A stretch of DNA of 64,000 bases from Mucilaginibacter lacusdianchii (lineage in GTDB: Bacteria > Bacteroidota > Bacteroidia > Sphingobacteriales > Sphingobacteriaceae). Shown here one piece after another: positions 25,717-35,096 of the stretch. Made by a program: the position numbers and the translations under genes. Position 1 is the first letter of the stretch. Each line of letters starts with the position of its first letter. The stretch is taken from positions 481,275-545,274 of the forward strand of contig NZ_WSRW01000003.1 of the NCBI RefSeq assembly GCF_009770985.1. The letters are read 5' to 3'. The notes beneath the pieces are model-generated. The model did not search any database, had not been told where the DNA came from, and saw nothing but the letters and a program-made list of their open reading frames with translations.

Positions 25717-27294
25717 CTATTTTGTTCCGGCGGAACTTGCGGTATCAAGTTTCATGCAAAAGTTGGTATAAAATTCGTTATCCGATGCACTAAGTTGGTA
25801 TGATGCGCCATAGAAATTATTTAATCCTGATTGTTGTTGGTATAATTGATACGTTTGGGGTTTAAGGTGACGTTTGAAAATAAAAGCCGAGTTTTTGAAG
25901 TTTACGTAAAAAGCTACATTGCATTGTTGACTTAGTAAGTTGTTAAATTCATTAAAAACAGTGCTATGGCTCAAAAAACGTGCGTTTAAATAATTGTCTT
26001 TATAGTTGCTTATTTCGCGTTTGGTATTGGCTAGTATCAGGTAATTATCCAAAATAATAAAGTGCGGGCGCTTTACAGCGTTAAATACATCTCCTAGCAA
26101 ATAGTACGGTATGCGGTCATAATTAAGTTGTCCAGACTCGTCATCCGTCATGGTACTGATGTTAGTCAAAAAAGGCCGAAGTGCAGACCCGTCTTTCAAT
26201 TCAACAATCACCAGCTTTTCATCAAACCGCGTGGTTAAAATAGCAAATTCGTGCCCCAGCTGTTTGTTAAATTCGTTGTCAATCTGTATACCCGTTTCCT
26301 GTTTAATTTTTTTGAATAGAGACGATCTCTCGGTGCTTAAACCCGCTTTTCGCTGCCAGTCGGCCAGCTTATATATAAATTTATTGATATCGTCAACCGC
26401 GAAGTTGTTGCTGTAAGCCGTAGTAAGCGGGAATATGTTTTTAAGGTGGTTGTTGACGGGTTTAAATGCGCTAAACAGGTTAAGATAACTAACCGCGCCA
26501 TGAGCATTAAAATTGGTATAGCCGTTAAACATCAATGCGTCACTTTTATAATTCAAAGTTAACGCAGCGGTTGCTGGTAATATCCGTAAGGGCTTTAAAA
26601 AATCTGGATTATGCTGCTTAAACAAGGCATCAAATAAAGGTGTAAACGCCAGATTGTTGATGTACAGGTTGCCCAAACTATTGGCCGATTGTTGAGCAGG
26701 AAGCAATTTAAAAGTGGAACTGGTTTGCTTGGGCTCATAAGCAGCTGCTTGTTCCAGCAAAAGTTTTGAAAAGCTGCCTGTAAATACATTTCTTCCTTTT
26801 GTGGTTAGGTAGAAATCCTGGTTCTGTTTATTGAGATGAATACAATAACCCGGCTTACCAGCCAGATCGATTGCTTTAATAGTGATGGCAGTGTCGTGTA
26901 AAGCCGTTACTGTTTCAGTAGTAACGGCGTTTTTTACTGGGAGAGTAAACAGCAATGCAGGCACACCTTCGGCTTGTGGGTGAATAGATACATATATGTT
27001 TTGATCGTAAAAAGCGGCTTTTAGCACAGGATTCCGAAGAAATGCGTTTTGCAAGGTGTTCAAGCCTTGCAGTTGCTGTTCACCTATAACGCTCGAAAAT
27101 AATGAACTGCTATCATATATATCATAAAAGCTATCGTCATTATCAAACTCAAAAATCAGTGCAGCTGTATTAGGAATAGTGCTGATTATTTGGTTGGTAT
27201 GCGCCCCTGGCGGACTTAACTTTTTAAAGTAAGCAACTGTTATCGTCACGGCAGCAGCCAGCAGCATTAGGGTCAGGATAATCAGTCTTTTCAT
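25717..27294 (-). CDS. Exported or membrane-anchored protein of unknown function (525 aa)
   Basis: One N-terminal hydrophobic segment (LIILTLMLLAAAVTITVAYF) either anchors the protein or is cleaved. The rest reads as a large soluble alpha/beta protein (TAALIFEFDNDDSFYDIYDS, GHEFAILTTRFDEKLVIVEL, HFIILDNYLILANTKREI) that loosely resembles the DUF3352 type. It has no cysteines of note and no catalytic motif I can identify. It precedes the DUF5723-like barrel gene, which suggests an envelope role. Function unknown. Confidence 0.65.
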   Translation of the reverse strand: MKRLIILTLMLLAAAVTITVAYFKKLSPPGAHTNQIISTIPNTAALIFEFDNDDSFYDIYDSSSLFSSVIGEQQLQGLNTLQNAFLRNPVLKAAFYDQNIYVSIHPQAEGVPALLFTLPVKNAVTTETVTALHDTAITIKAIDLAGKPGYCIHLNKQNQDFYLTTKGRNVFTGSFSKLLLEQAAAYEPKQTSSTFKLLPAQQSANSLGNLYINNLAFTPLFDALFKQHNPDFLKPLRILPATAALTLNYKSDALMFNGYTNFNAHGAVSYLNLFSAFKPVNNHLKNIFPLTTAYSNNFAVDDINKFIYKLADWQRKAGLSTERSSLFKKIKQETGIQIDNEFNKQLGHEFAILTTRFDEKLVIVELKDGSALRPFLTNISTMTDDESGQLNYDRIPYYLLGDVFNAVKRPHFIILDNYLILANTKREISNYKDNYLNARFLSHSTVFNEFNNLLSQQCNVAFYVNFKNSAFIFKRHLKPQTYQLYQQQSGLNNFYGASYQLSASDNEFYTNFCMKLDTASSAGTK

Positions 27295-27387
27295 ATTCAG
27301 GGTTATGCAGCAAAGTTAGATTTTTTACTTTGTGCCTATAAAGTAATTATTACAATTGGCTAATTTAGCTGTTTGCTATATATACGC

Positions 27388-27774
27388 ATGAACCGAACAA
27401 TAATTGTAACCGCTGCTATATTAGGCGCTATTGCCGTTGTAGCAGGCGCTTTTGGGGCACATGGTTTAAAAGCCATTTTGTCGCCGCAACAACTACAGAT
27501 ATGGGGCACGGCTGTTCAATATCATTTTTACCACGTTTTTGCGTTGTTATTCTTATCCACTTTTGCTAAATTTAAAAGTAACCTGATTTTTGCCAGTTAC
27601 TGGCTGTTTTTATTAGGTATTTTATTTTTTTCAGGTTCCTTGTACCTGTTGTCATTAAGTAGTGTTTTAAACTGGGGATGGCTGCACGTGTTAGGACCTA
27701 TTACGCCGGTTGGCGGACTGCTTTTTATTGCCGGTTGGATTACCCTGGCAGTAGCTGCAATCAGATTTAAATAA
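27388..27774 (+). CDS. DUF423 family membrane protein
   Basis: The 128-residue protein starts at ATG 27388 (a TTG five codons earlier is less likely). Four hydrophobic segments and the family signature VAGAFGAHGLKAILSPQQL then WGTAVQYHFYHVFALLFL are clear. It ends with GPITPVGGLLFIAGW. DUF423 (YgdD-like) proteins are small inner-membrane proteins with no settled function. It lies 3 bases upstream of priA and is co-transcribed with it. Confidence 0.9.
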   Translation: MNRTIIVTAAILGAIAVVAGAFGAHGLKAILSPQQLQIWGTAVQYHFYHVFALLFLSTFAKFKSNLIFASYWLFLLGILFFSGSLYLLSLSSVLNWGWLHVLGPITPVGGLLFIAGWITLAVAAIRFK

Positions 27775-27777
27775 ACA

Positions 27778-30267
27778 ATGTTAGAATTTGCCGATACACA
27801 CCATACCTCCGGTCGCATAACGTTATTTGCAGAAGTAATTCTGCCGTTGGCGATTTCTAAGAATTATACTTACCGTGTGCCTTATGAGTTAAATGAGGTG
27901 GTTGCGGTAGGTAAAAGGGTAGTGGTGCAGTTTGGCAAAAGCAAATTGTATACGGCCATTATCCATTCCCTTACCGAGCAGGCCCCCGAGCGTTACGAGG
28001 CAAAATATCTGATGGAGGTTTTGGATGATCGGCCCATTGTTACCCAGCAGCAATTGCAATTTTGGCAGTGGCTGGCCGATTACTATTTGTGTAACACCGG
28101 CGAAGTAATGACTGCTGCGTTGCCGGCTGCTTTTAAGTTGGCGAGCGAAACCCGCATCATGCTTAATCCCGATGAGCCTGTTGACCGTTCGTCCCTGCAC
28201 GATAAGGAGTTTTTAATTGTTGATGCGCTCGATTTACAACCTGTACTTACGGTAAGCGATATTTCAAAGTTACTGGGACAAAAAACGGTAATGCCGGTAT
28301 TGAAATTTATGTTTGATAAGAACATCATTCATATTTCCGAAGAGGTAAACGAAAAATACAAACCCCGTAAGCGTACGTACATCAAGCTACACGAATTTTA
28401 CCAAGATCCGGACAACCTGAAAGCGCTTTTTACACAGTTGGAAAGACGTGCCCCAAAGCAATCTGACGCGGTGCTGGCTTATATTCAATTATCCAGGGGA
28501 GGTAAACTGGTTTCCAAAAACGATTTGATGGAAGCCAGTGGTGCTAATGCGGCTATAGTGAAATCATTAACCGACAAAAAAATTCTGGTGGCTGAAGACA
28601 AGAATGTAAGTCGCCTGTATTATGACACCTTAGAGTCGGCGGCAACTTTTACGCTCAATGAAGCACAGCAGGCGGCATTAGAGGCGCTTCAGCAGCAATT
28701 TCAGGAAAAGGATGTAGCGTTATTGCATGGCGTAACCTCTTCAGGCAAAACCCAAATATACATACGGCTGGTTGAAGCGGCTATACAGGCCGGTAAACAG
28801 GTGCTGTACCTACTACCTGAAATTGCTTTGACCACTCATGTCATTGAGCGTTTACGCAAATACTTTGGTAATGATATTGGCGTTTACCATTCCCGCTTCA
28901 ATGATAATGAAAGGGTAGAGGTATGGCATAAGGTACTTAACCACGAGTATAAAGTGGTTTTAGGTGCGCGCTCATCGGTATTTTTGCCTTTTGATAATTT
29001 AGGATTGGTAATTATTGACGAAGAGCACGAAACCTCTTATAAACAATTTGATCCGGCACCTCGCTACAACGCACGTGATGCGGCTATCTTTCTGGCCAGC
29101 CGTTACAAAGCGAAAGTGTTGTTGGGCTCGGCCACGCCATCTTTCGAAACTTATTTTAATGCACGTACCGGCAAGTACGGTTTGGCCGAACTTACAGAAC
29201 GTTTTGGTGGTGTAAGCCTGCCCGAAATACAGGTAGTAAGCGTTACCGAAGAAACTAAGCGGAAAACCATGCATTCGCACTTTACCAGTGTATTGATGAA
29301 TGATATGGAGCTGGCGCTGAAGAATAAAGAGCAGGTAATCCTGTTTCAAAACCGCCGTGGTTATGCACCTGTACTAATGTGCAAGGTTTGTGCTTTTACG
29401 CCTCGCTGTATCAATTGTGACGTGAGTCTTACCTACCATAAAAGCAGTAAAAATTTGCATTGCCATTACTGCGGTTATAAGGAAGAAACGCTTAACATTT
29501 GCCCTGCGTGCGGTTCAACTCATTTAGAATATAAAGGTTTTGGTACTGAAAAGATTGAGGATGAACTAAGCGTATTATTACCCGATGCCCGCATAGCGCG
29601 TATGGATTTGGACACCACCCGTGCGCGTAACGCTTACCAGAATTTACTTAATGACTTAGAAGAAAAGCGTATAGACATCTTGGTGGGTACGCAAATGGTG
29701 GCTAAGGGGTTGGATTTTTCGGATGTGACGGTTATTGGCATTATCAATGCTGATAGCTTATTAAAATACCCGGACTATCGGGCCAACGAGCGCAGTTTTC
29801 AAATGCTGGCTCAGGTAAGTGGCAGGGCGGGGCGCCGGGGCAAGCAAGGGAAGGTGGTGATCCAAACTTATAATCCGCACCATAGGGTGATAGACCAAGT
29901 GATCAAAAATGATTACAAAGATTTGTACCTGACTGAAATCGAAGAGCGTAAAAGTTTTAACTACCCACCGTTTTACCGTATCATTCAGATGGACGTAAAG
30001 CACAAGGATGCCGAGAAGCTCTTTCACCAATCGCAATATCTGGCTGATGAACTGCGCAAGCATTTTGGTGATCGGGTGATAGGGCCTGAGTTTCCGCTGA
30101 TAAGCCGTATTCGTAACTATTACATCAAATCTATTATGCTCAAGTTTGAGCGGGACACGATTTCTATTGCTAAGGTGAAAACAATTATCCGCGAGGTGAT
30201 ATTGCTATTTCAAACTACAAAGCTAAGCAAAGGGTGTATTGTACAGCCCGATGTGGATCCGTATTAA
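27778..30267 (+). CDS. priA: Primosomal replication protein N' (helicase PriA)
   Basis: A complete 829-residue PriA. The N-terminal 3'-DNA-binding domain is followed by the helicase core: Walker A GVTSSGKTQIY near residue 315, the DEEH box (IIDEEHETSYK), and LLGSATPSFE. The zinc-binding insert has eight cysteines (CKVC, CINC, CHYC, CPAC). The C-terminal lobe has VGTQMVAKGLDF and QVSGRAGRRGKQG. It reloads the replicative helicase at stalled forks. Its stop overlaps the end of the convergent lipoprotein gene by 4 bases. Confidence 0.97.
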   Translation: MLEFADTHHTSGRITLFAEVILPLAISKNYTYRVPYELNEVVAVGKRVVVQFGKSKLYTAIIHSLTEQAPERYEAKYLMEVLDDRPIVTQQQLQFWQWLADYYLCNTGEVMTAALPAAFKLASETRIMLNPDEPVDRSSLHDKEFLIVDALDLQPVLTVSDISKLLGQKTVMPVLKFMFDKNIIHISEEVNEKYKPRKRTYIKLHEFYQDPDNLKALFTQLERRAPKQSDAVLAYIQLSRGGKLVSKNDLMEASGANAAIVKSLTDKKILVAEDKNVSRLYYDTLESAATFTLNEAQQAALEALQQQFQEKDVALLHGVTSSGKTQIYIRLVEAAIQAGKQVLYLLPEIALTTHVIERLRKYFGNDIGVYHSRFNDNERVEVWHKVLNHEYKVVLGARSSVFLPFDNLGLVIIDEEHETSYKQFDPAPRYNARDAAIFLASRYKAKVLLGSATPSFETYFNARTGKYGLAELTERFGGVSLPEIQVVSVTEETKRKTMHSHFTSVLMNDMELALKNKEQVILFQNRRGYAPVLMCKVCAFTPRCINCDVSLTYHKSSKNLHCHYCGYKEETLNICPACGSTHLEYKGFGTEKIEDELSVLLPDARIARMDLDTTRARNAYQNLLNDLEEKRIDILVGTQMVAKGLDFSDVTVIGIINADSLLKYPDYRANERSFQMLAQVSGRAGRRGKQGKVVIQTYNPHHRVIDQVIKNDYKDLYLTEIEERKSFNYPPFYRIIQMDVKHKDAEKLFHQSQYLADELRKHFGDRVIGPEFPLISRIRNYYIKSIMLKFERDTISIAKVKTIIREVILLFQTTKLSKGCIVQPDVDPY

Positions 30268-30587
30268 TCCATAAAATTTATATTTTTTATGTTGATTATG
30301 GGTATGCCAAGATTGCCGGCTGATACAGGTACCATACCACAATGGTATCGCTTTGCTGTTAATTTATACGACACCCTGATTTTGGCATTTTCCTTTTTGT
30401 CAGCCTCTCTTAAATTGTCTGGATGATACCATTCATTTCCTGTTTGCATTTCCCAGTCGCAACCATCCGCAGCTAAACTGCCAGTGTAAATAAGTACGCC
30501 TTCTGCGTCTTTTGTTTCCTTGTCCTTTTTACACGCGCCGACGGAGATTAAAATGCTCAAAATCAATATTTTTAAAAGAGATTTCAT
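30264..30587 (-). CDS. Small lipoprotein of unknown function (107 aa)
   Basis: A lipoprotein signal peptide with lipobox VGAC (Cys19) after a hydrophobic stretch (LKILILSILISVG), followed by KKDKETKD. The mature part holds GDLAADGCDWEMQTGNEWYH-like content, with two Cys (in DGCDWE and YHCGM) that could form a disulphide. Such lipoproteins are common in this phylum and no function is known to me. It ends inside the end of priA by 4 bases. Confidence 0.7.
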   Translation of the reverse strand: MKSLLKILILSILISVGACKKDKETKDAEGVLIYTGSLAADGCDWEMQTGNEWYHPDNLREADKKENAKIRVSYKLTAKRYHCGMVPVSAGNLGIPIINIKNINFMD

Positions 30588-30747
30588 GTAATTGGTTTAT
30601 ATATAATTACGCACGTTTTGAGTTTTAGCTACAATCACCTGAAAATAAAATTAGAAGGTTGCAAGTCAAATCATTAACCCTTTAACTAAAATTAATAGCA
30701 CGAATTGGCTTAATAAGAGCCGCTGTTTTTTTAGCTTTGTATTGAAA

Positions 30748-31404
30748 ATGGCTTATAAGTTTGTAGATAATTACCGCGAAAAAGGTGCGCGAAAAAGACT
30801 GGTTGAATTGCTGAAAAAGAAGGGGATTGGAGATGAGTATGTATTACAGGCCATTGGCAAGATACCCCGTCATTACTTTTTTGATGAAACGTTTTGGAGC
30901 CAGGCTTACAAGGATATTGCTTTTCCAATAGGCGAAGGACAAACTATATCGCAGCCTTATACCGTAGCTTATCAATCAGAATTACTGCACATCCGCAAAG
31001 GTGATAAGGTGCTCGAAATTGGCACCGGGTCGGGTTATCAAACCTGTGTTTTGATGGAATTGGGAGCCGAGGTGTATACCATCGAGCGCCAGGAAAAGCT
31101 ATTTGAGCGCACCGTTAAGGTGTTACCTTATATGGGCTACAAGCCGCAGTTTTTTTTAGGAGACGGCTCAATGGGTATTGAAACGCATGCCCCTTATGAT
31201 AAAATTATCGTGACTGCAGGAGCCCCAACGGTGCCCGAAGTATTGCTGCGTCAGCTAAAGATTGGTGGCTTGCTGGTTATACCGGTTGGCAACGAGCAGG
31301 AACAAAAAATGGTGACTATTCTGAAAGTAGCAGAAAACGATTATGAAAAGGTGGTGCTTGATACATTTAGGTTTGTACCACTGGTAGGAGATAAGGCTTG
31401 GTGA
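30748..31404 (+). CDS. pcm: Protein-L-isoaspartate O-methyltransferase
   Basis: The 218-residue methyltransferase begins at ATG 30748 (a TTG two codons earlier also opens the frame). The substrate motif GEGQTISQPYTVAYQSELL, the SAM-binding motif VLEIGTGSGYQTCVL and IIVTAGAPTVPEVLLRQL follow the PCMT order exactly. It repairs isoaspartyl residues in damaged proteins. A -7 like box (TAGCTTTG at 30732-30739) lies upstream. The gene ends at an inverted repeat facing smpB. Confidence 0.95.
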   Translation: MAYKFVDNYREKGARKRLVELLKKKGIGDEYVLQAIGKIPRHYFFDETFWSQAYKDIAFPIGEGQTISQPYTVAYQSELLHIRKGDKVLEIGTGSGYQTCVLMELGAEVYTIERQEKLFERTVKVLPYMGYKPQFFLGDGSMGIETHAPYDKIIVTAGAPTVPEVLLRQLKIGGLLVIPVGNEQEQKMVTILKVAENDYEKVVLDTFRFVPLVGDKAW

Positions 31405-31422
31405 CTGGCCGAGTCAAAAATT

Positions 31423-31490
31423 AAGAAACAAGAATATAAATTTGCTTAAATGGAGTGTTCCCTGCTCTTAAATCTACATTCTTGTTTCTT
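31423..31490. repeat. Long inverted repeat between pcm and smpB
   Basis: AAGAAACAAGAAT at 31423-31435 pairs perfectly with ATTCTTGTTTCTT at 31478-31490, and the stem continues inward to about 20 pairs with two mismatches. The arm shares AAGAAACAAGA with the inverted repeat at 35097, so the two look like members of one family. It fills the gap between the two convergent genes. Confidence 0.7.
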
Positions 31491-31495
31491 TCAAA

Positions 31496-31945
31496 TCATC
31501 GCTTCATTACTCGGCTCAATTCAATCTTTGCATCACGTTCTTTCATCGTCTCACGCTTATCGAACGCTTTTTTACCTTGCGCCAAGCCGATTTTAAGTTT
31601 GGCAAATCCACGTTCGCTGATAAACAATGCCAGCGGCACTATAGTAAATCCTTTTTCCTCACTGCGGAACTTTAATTTTTTCAATTCCTTTTTATTAAGC
31701 AACAACACACGGTCGCGCTTGGCTTCGTGGTTATAAAACGAACCGTGTGAGTATTCAGAAACGTGCAGATTGCGTACATACAACTGATCGCTGATAAAAG
31801 TACAGAAGGCATCGTTCAGGTTGGCTTTGCCTTCGCGTATAGATTTAATTTCGGTACCAAGCAATTTTATACCGGCGGTATATTCGTCGAGTATATGATA
31901 CTCAAAGTATGCTTTTTTATTTTTTATGTATAACTGTTCACTCAT
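31496..31945 (-). CDS. smpB: SsrA-binding protein SmpB
   Basis: The 149-residue protein starts at ATG 31943-31945 (a GTG three codons earlier is unlikely). Family motifs: NKKAYFEYHILDEYTAGIKL, GTEIKSIREGKANL, DAFCTF, and the basic C-terminal tail LAQGKKAFDKRETMKERD. SmpB carries tmRNA to stalled ribosomes. The tmRNA gene (ssrA) is not in the window. Confidence 0.97.
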   Translation of the reverse strand: MSEQLYIKNKKAYFEYHILDEYTAGIKLLGTEIKSIREGKANLNDAFCTFISDQLYVRNLHVSEYSHGSFYNHEAKRDRVLLLNKKELKKLKFRSEEKGFTIVPLALFISERGFAKLKIGLAQGKKAFDKRETMKERDAKIELSRVMKR

Positions 31946-31968
31946 GGTTGGCACTGCAAATATGCAAA

Positions 31969-33855
31969 TTATTTTTTCTGTGGTTTAACTACCAGCACGG
32001 GCACGTTAACCAGGTGCCGTACTGTATCAACTGTAGTGCCATAAATCAAATCTTTTAAAGCTTTGTGTCCATGCGAACCCATCACCAAAAAATCTACTTT
32101 TTGTTGTTTAACTACTTGTGCAATGGCTTGTGCACGGTTGCCATAGCCAATATGTGCATGTGAAGTATATCCTAAGTTATTCAACGCGGTTACATATCGT
32201 TGTAAATTGTCTTGGTCGCTTTGGGTTTCATAGTCGTTCGCTTGGGTACCATGGTAGCGAGCACCGGCTGTTTCAACAACATGTATCAGCGAGTAAGTGG
32301 CGTTCTTACCGCCCTGCATCAGGGCATGGCTGATGCTGTCTTGGTCATTGTCCGAAAAATCTATGGTAATACCAATCTGGCTATAATGTATAGCCTTTAA
32401 TTCTTCAATAGCTTTAGCTATGCCATGCGGTATTGCTGCAGGCTTATGATCGGAATGATGAATGAAAGGCTTTATCAGTATATACAGTAAGAGCATACCG
32501 ATGGCAGTAGCGATCGGGGTAATCAAATAATGAACAAGCGGTGCCATAGCAGGATTAGCCTGTGACCAATTGCCAATTTCCTCAACAACCAATCGTCCGT
32601 TCAAACCAACAATCAGCACCGTGAAAATCCATGCGGCTATTTTCATCCAAAGTGGTATAGCAAATTTGCCCATTAACTCCTTATCTGAAGTAAAGTGAAT
32701 GAGTGGTATTACTGCAAAGCCCAATTGCAGGCTTAGCACTACCTGGCTTAATACCAACAGTCGGCTTAAACCTTCGCTACCTGAATAAAGCACCGTTAAA
32801 AAGGCCGGTACTATAGCCAGTAACCGCGTAATTAAACGTCGTAACCATGGTGCTATACGCAAATTAAGGTGGCCTTCCATTATAATTTGCCCAGCCAGGG
32901 TTCCGGTAATAGTTGAACTCTGGCCCGACGCAATTAGTGCAATAGCAAATAATGCGGGAGCCATAGCACCAAAAATGTTATACAACAGTTTGTGTGCATC
33001 TTCAATTTCGGCTACCTGATGATATCCGTTTTTAAAAAAAGCGCTGGCCGCTAAAATTAAAATAGCTGCATTTACAAAAAAGGCAAGGTTAAGTGCAACC
33101 GTGGTATCTATCAGGTTAAATTTTAACGCACTGCGTATACCCTCGTCGCTACGGTCAATTTTTCGGGTTTGCACTAATGATGAATGTAAATACAGGTTGT
33201 GTGGCATTACCGTTGCACCTATAATGCCTATGGCAATATACAAGGCACTATGGTTCAACGTCGTCGGCACAAAACCTTTCATAATTTCGGGCACAACTGG
33301 TTTTACAATAATCATCTCTATCAAAAACGAAAGGCCAACGATGAATATCAACGATACAATAAAGCCTTCTAACTTTCGCATGCCTTTGTTAAGTAAAAAA
33401 AGCAGGAGTATGGTATCTAATAACGTAATGGATACACCCCAAATAAGCGGAAGTTTAAAAAGCAGCTGCAAACCAATAGCCATGCCCACAACTTCGGCTA
33501 AGTCACAGGCTATAATGGCTATTTGCGCTAACACGTATAAACAAAAATTTATAAAACGGGGATAGGCATTTTTAGATGCTTGTGCAATATCCAGCCCGCG
33601 TACTATCCCCAACCGGGCACTTAATGATTGCAGCAGTAATGCAATCAAATTAGACAATAACAATACCCAAATAAGCCTATAACCAAACTGACTGCCCGCC
33701 TGCAAATCTGTAGCCCAGTTGCCGGGATCCATGTAACCGACACTTATTAAATAAGCCGGACCAATAAAGGCCCAGAATTTTCGCCACCCGGTTTTGCTTT
33801 CTGTTTGCACAGAACCGTGTACATTGCCAAGCGATTCACTATTTGTAGAATTCAT
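31969..33855 (-). CDS. mntH: NRAMP-type Mn2+/Fe2+ transporter with C-terminal UspA domain
   Basis: A 628-residue fusion. The first 450 residues are an NRAMP transporter with about eleven membrane segments; the metal-binding motifs are SVGYMDPGNWATDLQAG (DPGN in helix 1) and ATVMPHNLYLHSSLV (MPH in helix 6). After the last helix the final 150 residues form a universal stress protein domain: IGITIDFSDNDQDSISHALM and the nucleotide-binding GSHGHKALKDLIYGTTVDTV. It imports Mn2+ with protons; the UspA part may sense ATP or the energy state, which is inference. Its start overlaps the end of the regulator gene by 4 bases. Confidence 0.95.
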   Translation of the reverse strand: MNSTNSESLGNVHGSVQTESKTGWRKFWAFIGPAYLISVGYMDPGNWATDLQAGSQFGYRLIWVLLLSNLIALLLQSLSARLGIVRGLDIAQASKNAYPRFINFCLYVLAQIAIIACDLAEVVGMAIGLQLLFKLPLIWGVSITLLDTILLLFLLNKGMRKLEGFIVSLIFIVGLSFLIEMIIVKPVVPEIMKGFVPTTLNHSALYIAIGIIGATVMPHNLYLHSSLVQTRKIDRSDEGIRSALKFNLIDTTVALNLAFFVNAAILILAASAFFKNGYHQVAEIEDAHKLLYNIFGAMAPALFAIALIASGQSSTITGTLAGQIIMEGHLNLRIAPWLRRLITRLLAIVPAFLTVLYSGSEGLSRLLVLSQVVLSLQLGFAVIPLIHFTSDKELMGKFAIPLWMKIAAWIFTVLIVGLNGRLVVEEIGNWSQANPAMAPLVHYLITPIATAIGMLLLYILIKPFIHHSDHKPAAIPHGIAKAIEELKAIHYSQIGITIDFSDNDQDSISHALMQGGKNATYSLIHVVETAGARYHGTQANDYETQSDQDNLQRYVTALNNLGYTSHAHIGYGNRAQAIAQVVKQQKVDFLVMGSHGHKALKDLIYGTTVDTVRHLVNVPVLVVKPQKK

Positions 33856-34502
33856 ATAGCTATCAGTAAGTTTTTAGCCACTTCGCGGCTGATGTTCAAG
33901 TGTTTTTTGTCTGATTTTATTTCCAGGCAAAGGTCGTATTCGGTTATCTCGGTAATGCGTATTTCTTTGCCTATCGTTAATTGTATCTTTTCCAGGTACT
34001 GTAAAAATGACGCAGAGTGATCGCTTACACCGGCAACGGTACCGCTTTGGTTTTCGCTTAGTGTTAATGCCGGATGCAGTAGGTGAGATTTAATTTCGCC
34101 GTTGGTGTTTGGTATCGGATCACCATGTGGATCAAATTCAGGGAAGCCCATAAATTCATCCAGCCGGTTAATCAATTCAGTCGAAGAAATATGTTCCAGT
34201 TCTTCGGCCATATCATGCACCTCGTCCCATTTAAATCGGAGCTTCTCTACCAAAAAGTGCTCCCACAAGCGATGCTTCCGGATAATACCTAAAGCTACTC
34301 CTCGACCGGCTGATGTAAGGCTTGCGCCTTGGTAACGTGCATAATTAATCAGCTTTTTATCAGCCAGTTTTTTTAGCATGTCGGTTACTGATGCAGCTCG
34401 CGTGTTAAGTGCCGCAGCAATATCATTAGTGGTAGCCTGATCGGCTTTTTCCAGCAAATGATAAATGCTCTTGAGGTAGTTTTCTTCGGTAAATGAGTGC
34501 AT
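33852..34502 (-). CDS. mntR: DtxR/MntR-family metal-dependent repressor
   Basis: A 216-residue regulator. The winged HTH is TNDIAAALNTRAASVTDMLK with KLADKKLINYARYQGASLTS. The dimerisation and metal-binding region has HRLWEHFLVEKL, EVHDMAEELEHISS and DPHGDPIPN, which supply the His, Glu and Cys/Asp positions of the family. The C-terminal 70 residues look like a FeoA/SH3-type domain. It overlaps the transporter gene, and a perfect palindrome lies 18 bases before its start, so it very likely represses its own operon when manganese (or iron) is plentiful. Confidence 0.93.
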   Translation of the reverse strand: MHSFTEENYLKSIYHLLEKADQATTNDIAAALNTRAASVTDMLKKLADKKLINYARYQGASLTSAGRGVALGIIRKHRLWEHFLVEKLRFKWDEVHDMAEELEHISSTELINRLDEFMGFPEFDPHGDPIPNTNGEIKSHLLHPALTLSENQSGTVAGVSDHSASFLQYLEKIQLTIGKEIRITEITEYDLCLEIKSDKKHLNISREVAKNLLIAI

Positions 34503-34519
34503 TTTAACAAATCTAATTA

Positions 34520-34543
34520 AAAATTTAGACTAGTCTAAATTTT
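34520..34543. promoter_or_regulatory. Perfect palindromic operator for the DtxR/MntR regulator
   Basis: The 24-base perfect palindrome has the half-site AAAATTTAGACT, giving a TTTAGACTAGTCTAAA core. This matches the general shape of DtxR/MntR boxes (TTAGnnTAnnCTAA). It lies 17 bases upstream of the regulator's ATG, where it would overlap the promoter of the operon, and it faces the divergent Lrp gene 80 bases away. Confidence 0.75.
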
Positions 34544-34622
34544 GTAACTGGTAAAATTTGGTTTTGTTTGAGTTATTCATTAAAAAATTTTATTTTGAAA
34601 AAGGGGCTATTATATTTGCGCT

Positions 34623-35093
34623 ATGGCCGCTGAATTAGATAAGATAGATTTACAAATACTTAAAATTTTACAAGAAAACGGAAGGATTACCAATTTGCAG
34701 TTGTCAAATGAAATTGGTTTATCACCTGCACCTACGCTAGAGCGGGTTCGAAAGCTTGAAAACGCCGAGTATATTAAAAGCTATCATGCGGTAGTAGATG
34801 AAGAGAAGCTAGGTTTGGGCATTAAAACATTCATCCAGGTTTCTCTTGATTTTCATAAGAGTAATACCATCGAAATATTTCTGGACGCCATTCAGCATAT
34901 TCAGGAAATTACCGAGTGCCATCACGTAACTGGGCAGTGCGACTTTCTGTTAAAAGTTTACGTACGTGATATAAAATTATATGAGCAATTGATTATGGAA
35001 AAAATCAGTCGTATCCCGGTGGTAAAAACATTTCAAACCATGATGATTATGTCTACCAGTAAACGGGAATCTACCTTGCCACTGGAATATTAG
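34623..35093 (+). CDS. Lrp/AsnC family transcriptional regulator
   Basis: A 156-residue Lrp-type protein: HTH in DKIDLQILKILQENGRITNL plus SNEIGLSPAPTLERVRKLE, then the ligand-binding RAM domain (GLGIKTFIQVSLDF, ECHHVTGQCDFLLKVYVRD). These proteins sense amino acids and act globally or locally. A TATATTTG box lies only 5 bases before the ATG (34611-34618), so the transcript may be nearly leaderless. It is divergent from mntR. The ligand is unknown. Confidence 0.92.
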   Translation: MAAELDKIDLQILKILQENGRITNLQLSNEIGLSPAPTLERVRKLENAEYIKSYHAVVDEEKLGLGIKTFIQVSLDFHKSNTIEIFLDAIQHIQEITECHHVTGQCDFLLKVYVRDIKLYEQLIMEKISRIPVVKTFQTMMIMSTSKRESTLPLEY

Positions 35094-35096
35094 GAT

